Assembly (NCBI RefSeq): GCF_030646845.1
Contig: NZ_JAUSLE010000003.1
Location: 1-64,000, forward strand
Direction: 5' to 3'
Length of the DNA stretch: 64,000 bases
From: Rhodoferax sp.
Lineage (GTDB): Bacteria > Pseudomonadota > Gammaproteobacteria > Burkholderiales > Burkholderiaceae_C
The notes beneath the pieces were generated by a model. That model was not told the origin of the DNA. It ran no database searches and saw nothing but the letters and a program-made list of their open reading frames with translations. Positions 10,731 to 19,723 of the stretch are shown here, in pieces. Each line of letters starts with the position of its first letter. Within the stretch, counting starts at the first letter, position 1. Made by a program: the position numbers and the translations under genes.

Positions 10731-12413
10731 TCAGGACGCTGGCGCCGGCGCGTCGCGCAACTGCCGGCGCAAAATCTTGCCCAGGTTGGTTTTGGGCAGA
10801 GGCTCGGTGCGGAACTCGACAATCTTCGGTATCTTGTAGTCGGTCAGGTGCTGGCGGCAATGCGCGAGCAAGGCCGCTTCGGTCAGCGCCGGATCGATCT
10901 TGACCACGATGATCTTGACGATCTCGCCGGACTTCGCATCGGGCACGCCGATGGCCGCCACCTCGGCGACACCTGGATGCATGGCCACGGCGTCCTCGAT
11001 CTGGTTGGGAAAGACCTTGAAGCCCGAGACGATGATCATGTCTTTCTTGCGGTCGGTGATCTTGAAGTAGCCGCGTTCGTCCATGAAGCCCATGTCGCCG
11101 GTCCTCAGCCAGCCGTCAGCAGTGAACACCTTGGCGGTCTCGTCGGGCCGGTTCCAGTAGCCCGTCATGACCTGGGGGCCGCGGATGCAGATTTCACCAA
11201 CCTCGCCGACCGGAAGTTCTCTCCCATCGTCGTCAAGCACGGCCGCCTCGGTCGACGGAAACGGCATGCCAATGGTGCCGGTCCAGTCGACGATGTTCAG
11301 CGGGTTGCAGATCGCGCCGGGCGAAGTCTCGGTCAGCCCGTAGGCCTCAATGATGGGCACGCCGGTGGCCGCCTTCCAGCGTTCGGCCACCACGCGCTGC
11401 ACGGCCATGCCGCCGGCATTGACCACCTTCAGGCTGTGCAAATCGACTTCCGAAAACTCAGGCGCGTCCAGCAGCGCCCGATAGAGCGTGTTGACGCCTA
11501 TCATCACCGTAAGCTTGTGCTTCTTGAGATCGTGGATGAAGGCATGCATGTCCCTCGGGTTGGTGATCAACACGTTGTGCGCCCCGATCTTCATGAACAC
11601 AAGGCTCGAGTTCAGCGCGTAGACGTGGTACAGCGGCAACGGGCAGACGAAGATCTCCTTGCCGTCCAGCAGATCACGGGCGATCCACGCGCCTACCTGC
11701 TGCAGGTTCGCCACCATGTTGCCGTGCGACAGGACAGCGCCCTTGGCCACGCCGGTGGTGCCGCCGGTGTACTGCAGAAACGCGATGTCGCTGTGACTCA
11801 GCGGCACATGGTGCAGGGTTTGTCCACGGCCTTCGCGCAGGGTGGCATTGAATTCAATTGCGCCCGCAATCTTCCACTCCGGCACCATGTGTTTCACGTA
11901 CTTCACCACGACGTTGGTCAGCAGCTCCTTGACCACCGGGAACATGTCACCGACCTCCGTCGTGATGACCGTCAGCTTGAGCGCCGGGTTCTTCTCCAGC
12001 ACCTCCTGCAAGGTGTGGGCAAAGTTTTCCAGCACGACGATGGCCACAGCGCCCGAGTCTTTCAACTGGTGCTCCAGCTCGGGCACCGTGTACTGCGGAT
12101 TGACGTTCACCACCACCAGGCCGGCCCGCAGCACGCCAAACAGCGCCACCGGGTATTGCAGCAGGTTGGGCATCATGATCGCGACCCGGTCGCCCTTATG
12201 CAGCCCCAGCGAGTTCTGCAAGTAGGCGGCAAAGTCGCGGCTGTGCTGGTCAAGCTCCGCGTAGCTCATCGCGGCACCCATATTGCTGTAGGCGGGCAAG
12301 CTCGCAAAGCGCTCGCAACTGCTTCGCAGCACCTCCCGCACCGAACTGAATTCGTGAACATCCACCTCGGCCGGGATCCCTGGCGGGTAGTTCTTCAACC
12401 AGAGCTTATCCAT
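10731..12413 (-). CDS. fadD: Long-chain-fatty-acid--CoA ligase (copy 2)
   Basis: Same AMP-binding motifs; long blocks identical in protein sequence to the adjacent copy; start chosen at MDKLWLKNYPPG. Confidence 0.93.
   Translation of the reverse strand: MDKLWLKNYPPGIPAEVDVHEFSSVREVLRSSCERFASLPAYSNMGAAMSYAELDQHSRDFAAYLQNSLGLHKGDRVAIMMPNLLQYPVALFGVLRAGLVVVNVNPQYTVPELEHQLKDSGAVAIVVLENFAHTLQEVLEKNPALKLTVITTEVGDMFPVVKELLTNVVVKYVKHMVPEWKIAGAIEFNATLREGRGQTLHHVPLSHSDIAFLQYTGGTTGVAKGAVLSHGNMVANLQQVGAWIARDLLDGKEIFVCPLPLYHVYALNSSLVFMKIGAHNVLITNPRDMHAFIHDLKKHKLTVMIGVNTLYRALLDAPEFSEVDLHSLKVVNAGGMAVQRVVAERWKAATGVPIIEAYGLTETSPGAICNPLNIVDWTGTIGMPFPSTEAAVLDDDGRELPVGEVGEICIRGPQVMTGYWNRPDETAKVFTADGWLRTGDMGFMDERGYFKITDRKKDMIIVSGFKVFPNQIEDAVAMHPGVAEVAAIGVPDAKSGEIVKIIVVKIDPALTEAALLAHCRQHLTDYKIPKIVEFRTEPLPKTNLGKILRRQLRDAPAPAS
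10750..12413 (-). repeat. Direct gene-length duplication, unit 2 (fadD copy 2)
   Basis: See unit 1. Confidence 0.85.
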
Positions 12414-12681
12414 GTGACTGTCTCCTTTTCTGACCGCACGTGCATCCTGGACCCGACGGCGCGCCGGGAGTCCGGCGTGTTGCGGCACGCCTCAGGATGC
12501 TGACAACCGTGCAGAAAATCCAGTCTAGGAAGTGGCCGCTACGCCAGCTTGATATTTCTCAACGTCAAGCCCTGCTGGAGGCGCTTTTTTTGGCACGTTC
12601 AGGTTCAGCACTGATCGAACACCAGCCTGACGCCCGGATTTCTTTGAAAGCAGGGCACCAGCCCTCGTTGAATTTGCGTAT

Positions 12682-12701
12682 GTCGCTATCTATTCGATAG
12701 C
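12682..12701 (+). repeat. Possible 5' half-copy of the dispersed repeat (E9), abutting the DUF1501 stop
   Basis: TCGCTATCTATTCGATAGCA matches the first 20 nt (GCTAT-N7-ATAGC); the 3' part is not recognisable ungapped. Confidence 0.4.
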
Positions 12702-12702
12702 A

Positions 12703-14160
12703 TCAGAGCATAAAGCCGAGATTGACCGGGTAACCGGTTCCGCCAAAATGGCCGAGGTTGGGCAGGATGCCGGTGAGTTCACCGTCAGCCACGCCAAACC
12801 ATTTGGCCAGCGTCGCGGCGTACTGGTCTACCGAGGTACTGGGCAGCAGCCGGCCTTGCCCCACGTGCCACTGGTCTTCCGGCGCGGCGGTATTGGCGAC
12901 ACTGACCGGCGGTGGGACGCCGTAGAACGCTTTGCCGTTGACCGCACCGCCCACCACCAGGTGATGGCTGCCCCAGCCATGGTCCGAGCCGTCACCGTTG
13001 GAGGCCAGGGTCCGGCCGAAGTCGGAGGCGGTGAAAGCCGTCACCTTGTTGGCCACCCCCATCTCGACCGTGGCGTCGTAAAACGCCGTCATGGCGGCAC
13101 TCACCCGGCCCATCAAAGCGGACTGCTGCCCAACCAGGTTGTCGTGCAGGTCAAAGCCGCCCAGTGACACAAAGAACACCTGGCGCGTCGCGCCGAGCGT
13201 GGCCTGGCCCTTGATCAGGCGTGCCACCATTTTCAGCTGCTGTGCAAAGCTGTCGGTCGGAAACACCGTGGCAGGAGGCGTCAGCGCCAGGGCCGCCGTC
13301 ACCGAGCCTTCCGCATTGATGGCGCGCTGGGTGACCCGGTTGTATTCGTTTTCCAGTTTCTGGGGCCTGGCTTGCTGAATCAGGCTGTTGAGGGCGCCGC
13401 GCACTGCACTGGAGCCATAGACCGTGGGGTCTGTGGCGGGTCGGATCCGGATGGCACCGGTGGTGCTGACCTGGTACTGCAGCGCCGTGTCACCCGACAG
13501 AAAGACCGCATTGCCCGTCACCGACATGCAGGTAAACAGGGAGTTGGAGTTGCCCGACAACGCCAGGTCACCGATGTTGCCACCCCAGCCCACCTTGGAG
13601 CCCTCGGGCGAGGACGATTGCCAGATGGATTGCTGGTCATTGTGGGAAAACAATTGCGGCGGCCGCGGGTACAGGGCCCGGTTTGAATTGCTGTACTGCG
13701 CGCGCGTCAGCGGCACCACCAGCGGGCCCACGTTCAGTTGCACCGCCGCGTGGCCGGTGTTGAACAGATTGGCCACGCCACTCATGGACGGATGCAGTGC
13801 GTACTGGCGCGCCTGCCCCAGAACATCCACGGGCGCAACGGCGGGATTCAGCAGCGTGGCCGCCAGATCCGCCTTGGCCAACGCGATGCCGCCGGCCGTC
13901 TGCCCCACGCCACCGCCGCGGATGGCGCTGTACAGGTTGTAGCTGGGGTCGTCATACGTCACGACGGTATTGGCATAGTCGTTGCCACCGTACAGGAACA
14001 CGCAAACCAGTGCCTTGTAGTCAGTGGCGTCAAAAGCGGCGGCCTCACCCATGGCCGCCAGGTTCAGCGCGAGTGGCAGGGCGGTGCCGGTCAGTGCCAG
14101 CTGACCGGAACGCTTCAGAAAGGCGCGGCGGGTATGGTGTTGGGCTTGTAGTAAATGCAT
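12703..14160 (-). CDS. DUF1501 domain-containing protein
   Basis: RRAFLKRSGQLALTGTALPLALN leader, ALVCVFLYGGNDYANTVV, FTASDFGRTLASNGDGSDHGWGSHHLVVGGAV. Confidence 0.92.
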   Translation of the reverse strand: MHLLQAQHHTRRAFLKRSGQLALTGTALPLALNLAAMGEAAAFDATDYKALVCVFLYGGNDYANTVVTYDDPSYNLYSAIRGGGVGQTAGGIALAKADLAATLLNPAVAPVDVLGQARQYALHPSMSGVANLFNTGHAAVQLNVGPLVVPLTRAQYSNSNRALYPRPPQLFSHNDQQSIWQSSSPEGSKVGWGGNIGDLALSGNSNSLFTCMSVTGNAVFLSGDTALQYQVSTTGAIRIRPATDPTVYGSSAVRGALNSLIQQARPQKLENEYNRVTQRAINAEGSVTAALALTPPATVFPTDSFAQQLKMVARLIKGQATLGATRQVFFVSLGGFDLHDNLVGQQSALMGRVSAAMTAFYDATVEMGVANKVTAFTASDFGRTLASNGDGSDHGWGSHHLVVGGAVNGKAFYGVPPPVSVANTAAPEDQWHVGQGRLLPSTSVDQYAATLAKWFGVADGELTGILPNLGHFGGTGYPVNLGFML

Positions 14161-14173
14161 GTCGGGCCTTCTC

Positions 14174-15985
14174 TTATTTCTGGATCAGGTACTCGGCAGA
14201 CGCCATCACCATCAACACCGCCGCGCAGACGCGGTTGCGCTTGATGGTGCTGGAGCTGCTCGCCGTGACCGCAGTAGCGTTCAAGGCGTTGACGATGAGC
14301 GTGTGGTTGGCCGCCGACAACTGTCCGGCACACAGCAGCAGGTTAATGCGCCGCACCAGCGCTGCCGCGTCGGTGACCAAAGCCAGTTCATTGGTGTAGG
14401 CGGCGCTGATGTCGCCCGAATTCAGACCACTGGAGATGACCCCCATCATGTAATTCAGGTATCCGCCGACACTGCTTTCCGTGACGAGCTGAAACTCGGG
14501 GGCCACCACGCCGACGGTCAGCCCGGTGGATGGCGGCACATAGCCGGGCCTGAAGAAATTAAAAACCGACGGCGAGCGCAGCGGGCTTTGCCCCAGTTGC
14601 GTTCCGGCATTGCTCAAGTCAACGATCTTCCAGGCACCACTGGTGGAGTTGACGCCAAAGGTGCGCACCCATTGCACCAGCCGCAGCATCGGTTCGCGCA
14701 GCTTGCCGATTTCGGTCTGGCCCAGATTCGCCGGGTCGCGCGCTTCGTCATCCCTCAGGATGGCGGCAAAGACATACGCCAGGTCCCCACGCACCCCGGC
14801 GCCGTTGTTGATGAAGACATCCGCCACGCGCTTCACATACTGCGGGCTGGGGTTGCTGGTGACCAGCCGCTGGATCATTTGCCGGCAAAAAAATGGCGCC
14901 GTGTTGGGATGATTGAACAGCGTGTCCAGCGCGGTCTTGAGGGCGACCGCTCCCGGTGTATTGGCGGCAATGGTGGTTCCCAAAAACGTCGCCGCCAGGG
15001 TAGAGTGATTGCTGGCCGTCAGCACCATCGGCAGACGGGCAAAGGCCGTGCTACCCACCGTGCGAGTGCCGCCGCCGGTTTGGGGTATCACGGTGTTCAC
15101 GTTTTGACTTTGGTCCAGGTCGTAACCCGTGAAAACACGCGCCAGATTGCTCACGTCGCTGGCGCTGTAGCTGTCGGTCTTGTTGCCGGCACCGTCAACC
15201 TTGGCGCTGCCATCCGGATTGAGTTGGTGCAGCCCGATGGTGAACAGCTGCATCACCTCACGGGCGTAGTTTTCGTCCGGCTGGCGGCCCGACGAGTTTT
15301 CTTTCTTGTTGCCTTTGGTATTGAGGTAGTAGCCCATCGCCGGGTTCAGGGTGACGGCTTCCAGCAAGTCACGGTAGTTGCCCAGCGCATGGGCCGCCAG
15401 CGTGTCCCAGTAATGCGCCATGGCGTGGCTGCGCCAGCTGAAATCAAGCCCGCTGAGCGACACCACAAAGAACTCGGACAACGCCAGTGCCACGCGCTTG
15501 CGCAAGGGGTCAGGCGCGGTCATGAGCTGGTTCCAGACCATGTAGTCGCCGGGCGCACTGCTGTCGTAGTAATTGGCAGGATTGAGCACATCGCCATAGC
15601 CCTTGCCATTGAGCCAGTCCCAGCCCGTGGTTCCAAAAGGCAGGGCCACCTGACGCTCCAGCCAGACCGTGCAGCCGGTGGCCCGAAGCGAGGCGATCTC
15701 TGCGTCACTGGCCGAAAACTGGGCCTGCAGCAGGAAGCGCGCCGCGTCTTCATCGGTGGCCGGTGTCACATAGTTGAAGCCGGCGTTGCTCAGGCTGATG
15801 CTGGTGCCCCCCACCGGGGTGCTGGCGCCAGACGTTGAGCCGCCACCCCCACCACCGCAGGCGGCCAGCGCCGCAGCAGCCAGTGCGGCCGCCGCCGCGG
15901 CTCCGGCCGGTGAAGAAGGCTGCTCCGGCAAGGGCGCTTCAACGGCGTCCATTGCACCCACTTCGTCAACAAGGTTTTGCGTCAT
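14174..15985 (-). CDS. DUF1800 domain-containing protein
   Basis: AARFLLQAQFSASDAEIASL, ENYAREVMQLFTIGLHQLNPDG, SPSVFNFFRPGYVPP; pairs with DUF1501. Confidence 0.92.
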   Translation of the reverse strand: MTQNLVDEVGAMDAVEAPLPEQPSSPAGAAAAAALAAAALAACGGGGGGSTSGASTPVGGTSISLSNAGFNYVTPATDEDAARFLLQAQFSASDAEIASLRATGCTVWLERQVALPFGTTGWDWLNGKGYGDVLNPANYYDSSAPGDYMVWNQLMTAPDPLRKRVALALSEFFVVSLSGLDFSWRSHAMAHYWDTLAAHALGNYRDLLEAVTLNPAMGYYLNTKGNKKENSSGRQPDENYAREVMQLFTIGLHQLNPDGSAKVDGAGNKTDSYSASDVSNLARVFTGYDLDQSQNVNTVIPQTGGGTRTVGSTAFARLPMVLTASNHSTLAATFLGTTIAANTPGAVALKTALDTLFNHPNTAPFFCRQMIQRLVTSNPSPQYVKRVADVFINNGAGVRGDLAYVFAAILRDDEARDPANLGQTEIGKLREPMLRLVQWVRTFGVNSTSGAWKIVDLSNAGTQLGQSPLRSPSVFNFFRPGYVPPSTGLTVGVVAPEFQLVTESSVGGYLNYMMGVISSGLNSGDISAAYTNELALVTDAAALVRRINLLLCAGQLSAANHTLIVNALNATAVTASSSSTIKRNRVCAAVLMVMASAEYLIQK

Positions 15986-16134
15986 GGCAACATTTCCCCG
16001 AAAAAGGGGCGGAAAAGGCGAAGCCCCGAGGCTAAGTGGACCGTGCCAATTTCACCTAAGGGGCTTGCAATCTGTTACCAGGAAAAACAGTTTGGAGTTG
16101 CAAAAAAGCCACCAGATCGGTGGCCTTGCAGGGT

Positions 16135-16980
16135 CTAGGCGGGCGGTCTGGCCGCCTGCAGGAGATCCCGGGTCCTGATCGCCTCGCGCCGGGCGGCAGC
16201 GGCATAGTCTTCGCCGGACGACGCGTAGAGAATGGCGCGCGACGAGTTCACGATGATGGGCGCCACCGTTTCGCCGTTCACCCCACGCCAGCCCGCCCTG
16301 ACCGTGGCCGCGGCATCGCCGCCTTGCGCACCGACACCGGGAATCAGCAGCGGCAGGGTCGGGGCCACTGCGCGCACCCGTTCAATCTCTGCCGGATAAG
16401 TAGCGCCCACCACCAGCCCCAACTGGCCATTGAGGTTCCAGGGACCCTGCGCCAGTCGCGCCACATGCTCGTACAGCAGTGGCGCACCCTCGATGCTGGA
16501 GAGGCGCTGCGACTGCAAGTCGTCGCCGCCCGGGTTGGAGGTGCGGCACAGCAAAAATGCACCTTTGCCCTGGTACTTCAGATAGGGCTGCACCGAATCA
16601 AAGCCCATGAACGGCGACAGAGTCACTGCGTCGGCCCCATAGCGCTCGAATGCTTCAATCGCGTACTGTTCGGCCGTGCTCCCGATGTCGCCGCGCTTGG
16701 CATCCAGGATGATGGGGACCTGGGGCGCGGCACGGCGCATGTGCGCCATCAGACGCTCCAGCTGGTCTTCGGCCCGGTGTGCCGCAAAGTAGGCGATTTG
16801 CGGCTTGAAGGCAATCACCAGATCGGCGGTCGCATCCACCATCGCGGCGCAAAAGTCGTAAATCTTGCTGGCGTCACCGCGGAGTTTGGCCGGAAATTTG
16901 GTGGGCTCGGGGTCCAGCCCCACGCACAACATCGAGCCGTTTTGGCGCTCGGCGGTGCGCAGCATGTCGAGGAATGTCAT
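16135..16980 (-). CDS. pyrF: Orotidine 5'-phosphate decarboxylase
   Basis: [43 protein letters not shown]. Confidence 0.96.
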   Translation of the reverse strand: MTFLDMLRTAERQNGSMLCVGLDPEPTKFPAKLRGDASKIYDFCAAMVDATADLVIAFKPQIAYFAAHRAEDQLERLMAHMRRAAPQVPIILDAKRGDIGSTAEQYAIEAFERYGADAVTLSPFMGFDSVQPYLKYQGKGAFLLCRTSNPGGDDLQSQRLSSIEGAPLLYEHVARLAQGPWNLNGQLGLVVGATYPAEIERVRAVAPTLPLLIPGVGAQGGDAAATVRAGWRGVNGETVAPIIVNSSRAILYASSGEDYAAAARREAIRTRDLLQAARPPA

Positions 16981-17041
16981 CCGGGTATTGTAAGAAGCGC
17001 CGCCCGGACTACGGCACCCTGGCGGCCCGGAGCGACGGGCC

Positions 17042-18010
17042 TCAAAGATCCAGCACCAGCATCGCGGTTTTGGCGCGGGAACAGCAGGGCAGGAACTGGT
17101 CGTTCGCCGCCTGCTCTTCGGGCGTGAGGTAGCTGTCCTTGTGGTCCGGCACACCTTCGAGCACCCGCGTCAGGCACGTGCCACACACACCCTGCTCGCA
17201 GGACATCATGATTTCCACGCCAGCCGCGGCCAGCGCCTTGGTGACCGTCATGTCTTTGGGTACCGTGACAATGCGGCCCGAACTGGCCAGTTTGATTTCG
17301 AAACTCGCGTCACTCTCTGACTTGACCACTTCGGCGGCGAAGAATTCGTAGTGCAGCTGACTCTCGGGCCAGCCTTGCGCACGCGCTGTGCTCAGTACCG
17401 CATCCATATAGCCCTTGGGGCCACAGACATACAGATGCACGCCGCTTTGCGGCGCTGCCAGCAACCCGGCGAGGTCCAGCTTCTGGGCCGTGGGTCCATC
17501 GTCAAAATGGAACTGCACCTGGGGCGCATAGGCGGACGACACGATGCGCTGGTAGAAGGCGGTGCGCTCGCGCGAGCGCGTGCTGTAGTGCATCTCGAAA
17601 TCAGCCCCGGTGATGGCCAGCCGCTCGGCCATGCACAGGATCGGCGTCACGCCGATGCCACCGGCCAGCAGCAGGCTGCGCCGGGCATCGTGCGCCAGCG
17701 GGAAGTGATTCTTCGGCGCACTGATCTGTAGCACCTGCCCCTCTTGCACCTGCTCGTGCATTGCCTGCGAGCCGCCGCGCGAGGCCGGGTCACGCAGCAC
17801 GCCGATCAGGTAACGGTGGGTTTCCTTGGGGTCATTGCACAGCGAATACTGGCGTGTCAGGCCACCGGGCAACTGCACGTCCACATGGGAGCCGGCAGCG
17901 AAGGCCGGCAGGGGCCCGCCATTGACCTCCACCAACTCGAAGGTGCTGATGTCCAGCGCTTCCGTGGCCTTGCGCGCCACGCGGACCGATAAAGTCGATG
18001 CATTGCTCAT
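17042..18010 (-). CDS. vanB: Vanillate O-demethylase oxidoreductase-type ferredoxin reductase
   Basis: [20 protein letters not shown]-terminal 2Fe-2[23 protein letters not shown]; next to vanA. Confidence 0.88.
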   Translation of the reverse strand: MSNASTLSVRVARKATEALDISTFELVEVNGGPLPAFAAGSHVDVQLPGGLTRQYSLCNDPKETHRYLIGVLRDPASRGGSQAMHEQVQEGQVLQISAPKNHFPLAHDARRSLLLAGGIGVTPILCMAERLAITGADFEMHYSTRSRERTAFYQRIVSSAYAPQVQFHFDDGPTAQKLDLAGLLAAPQSGVHLYVCGPKGYMDAVLSTARAQGWPESQLHYEFFAAEVVKSESDASFEIKLASSGRIVTVPKDMTVTKALAAAGVEIMMSCEQGVCGTCLTRVLEGVPDHKDSYLTPEEQAANDQFLPCCSRAKTAMLVLDL

Positions 18011-18019
18011 GGCTTGTCC

Positions 18020-19069
18020 TCAAGCACCCGCTGACGCTTTGGCCGCCTGCTCCTCGGCCATGATGCGGTTCAGAATCTTGCGCGACTGCACGCCACCGGC
18101 GTCGATGTTGAGCATGAGCAGGGCGCGCTCGGGGTAGGTCAGCAGGTTCTTCTGCTGCAGCTCCAGCATCTGGAGGTCTTCGCTGAAAATCTTGCCCTGG
18201 CCTTCGCGGATGGTGGCGGTCAGCGCTTTGTCTTTGGGGTTGAACTTGCGCGCCATGCCCCAGAAGTAGTGAATCGAGGTCTCGGTCTCCGGCGTGATGA
18301 AGTCGACCACCACGCTGTAGGCCTTGTGCTCGGCCGGTGCGTCGTAGCCGCCCTTGCCGGCATGCGCCACGCCGACTTCGATCATCACATTGCTCGGCGG
18401 TGTGAAGCGGCAAATCTGCCAGCGATCGACCGGCACGTCATCGGCCAGGTTGTTGCCGCGCAGTGCCAGCTTCCAGAACGGCGGCGGCATGATGTTGTCC
18501 ATGAAACGGCTGGTGACCACCATGTCGCCCTCAACCGTGGTCTTGCTCGGGGTCTCGTCGATTTCCTTCTGGCCGATGCTGGTGGAGTGGACGTAGGTCT
18601 CGTGCGTCAGATCCATCAGGTTGTCGATCATCAGGCGGTAGTCGCAGTTGATGTGGAACAGGCCGCCACCATACGCCCACTCGGGGTTGTCATACCACTC
18701 CAGATGCGGGATCTTGTCAGGACTGGCTTGCGCCGCATCGCCCGGCCAGACCCAGATGAAGCCGTAACGCTCGACCACGGGAAAGCTGCGGATCGCGGGG
18801 AAGCCGCGCACGCGCTGGCCCGGCATGGAAATCGTCTTGCCGTCGCAACCCATCTCCAGGCCGTGGTAGCCGCAGACCAGCTTGCCTTCGCACACATAAC
18901 CCAGTGACAAGGGCGCGCCACGGTGCGGACAGAAGTCTTCGACGGCGGCGACGCGGTTTTCTTCCCCGCGGTAGAAGACGATGCTCTCGCCGCATATCTT
19001 GCGACCCAGCGGCTTCTCGTCGATTTCATTGGGGGTGCAGGCGACGTACCACGTGTTTTTCGGGAACAT
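18020..19069 (-). CDS. vanA: Vanillate O-demethylase oxygenase subunit (Rieske)
   Basis: MFPKNTWYVACTPNEID, Rieske CPHRGAPLSLG...CGYHGLEM, DNLMDLTHETYVH. Confidence 0.92.
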   Translation of the reverse strand: MFPKNTWYVACTPNEIDEKPLGRKICGESIVFYRGEENRVAAVEDFCPHRGAPLSLGYVCEGKLVCGYHGLEMGCDGKTISMPGQRVRGFPAIRSFPVVERYGFIWVWPGDAAQASPDKIPHLEWYDNPEWAYGGGLFHINCDYRLMIDNLMDLTHETYVHSTSIGQKEIDETPSKTTVEGDMVVTSRFMDNIMPPPFWKLALRGNNLADDVPVDRWQICRFTPPSNVMIEVGVAHAGKGGYDAPAEHKAYSVVVDFITPETETSIHYFWGMARKFNPKDKALTATIREGQGKIFSEDLQMLELQQKNLLTYPERALLMLNIDAGGVQSRKILNRIMAEEQAAKASAGA

Positions 19070-19137
19070 GATGACTCCTTGTTCAATTAAAAATCCTGCG
19101 GCAGACCCTGCAGGTGGATTATTGGTCTCGACTCTAT

Positions 19138-19153
19138 ATTCAGCATGCTGAAT
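19138..19153. promoter_or_regulatory. Perfect 16-bp palindrome, candidate MarR-family operator upstream of vanA
   Basis: ATTCAGCATGCTGAAT is exactly self-complementary; it lies between the MarR stop and the vanA start. Confidence 0.6.
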
Positions 19154-19206
19154 CTCATTCATTGTACGGAATGACTATCTGCAGCGAAAGCCCAAGAACC
19201 TAGGTA

Positions 19207-19683
19207 TTAACCCTTAGTTTTGCGTCCGGCCAACTTGTCCTGGCGGTCGTTCAAATGCACGAACTTGCGCAGCAAGCGCATGAACTCCTTTTGCTCTTCC
19301 GGCTCCAGGCTGCTCATCATGCCGCGGTACATCACGTCCACGCCCGGGCGAAGCTCGAGCAGCACGTCCTCGCCGGCCGGTGTCAGAGAGAGGCGGCGCT
19401 GGCGCCGCGGCAGCACTTCGCGCAGGATCCAGCCCTTGGTTTCCAGCCGGGCCGCGATATCGGCGGTGCTCGAGGTATCTAGTGCAATCATCTGGGCCAG
19501 GGTCACCTGGTCGATGCCCGGCGTTTCATGCAAGGTGCGCAGAATGGCGTATTGAATCGGTGTGACATGCCGGCCATGGACGTCGTGAAACTTGGACACC
19601 GCAATCTGCTGCGCGCGACGGATCAGGTGGCCCGGTTCGTCGTAAAGTTCGATGGAAGGTGAAGTGTCGGCAGAGGGGGTCAT
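19207..19683 (-). CDS. MarR family transcriptional regulator
   Basis: GHLIRRAQQIAVSKFHDVHG, MIALDTSSTADIAARLETKGWI, RRQRRLSLTPAGEDVL. Confidence 0.9.
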   Translation of the reverse strand: MTPSADTSPSIELYDEPGHLIRRAQQIAVSKFHDVHGRHVTPIQYAILRTLHETPGIDQVTLAQMIALDTSSTADIAARLETKGWILREVLPRRQRRLSLTPAGEDVLLELRPGVDVMYRGMMSSLEPEEQKEFMRLLRKFVHLNDRQDKLAGRKTKG

Positions 19684-19723
19684 GGGAAGATTTTGCCCCA
19701 CGGCGGGCACGCGCAGTCCATTT

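Noticed and set aside
8839-12503. Two long antisense ORFs (603 and 633 aa) opposite the fadD copies
   Set aside because: They mirror the two duplicated genes, so similarity between them comes from the fadD duplication; composition typical of antisense frames.
14159-15838. 559-aa ORF antisense to DUF1800
   Set aside because: No start/RBS context or domain; codons mirror the supported minus-strand CDS.
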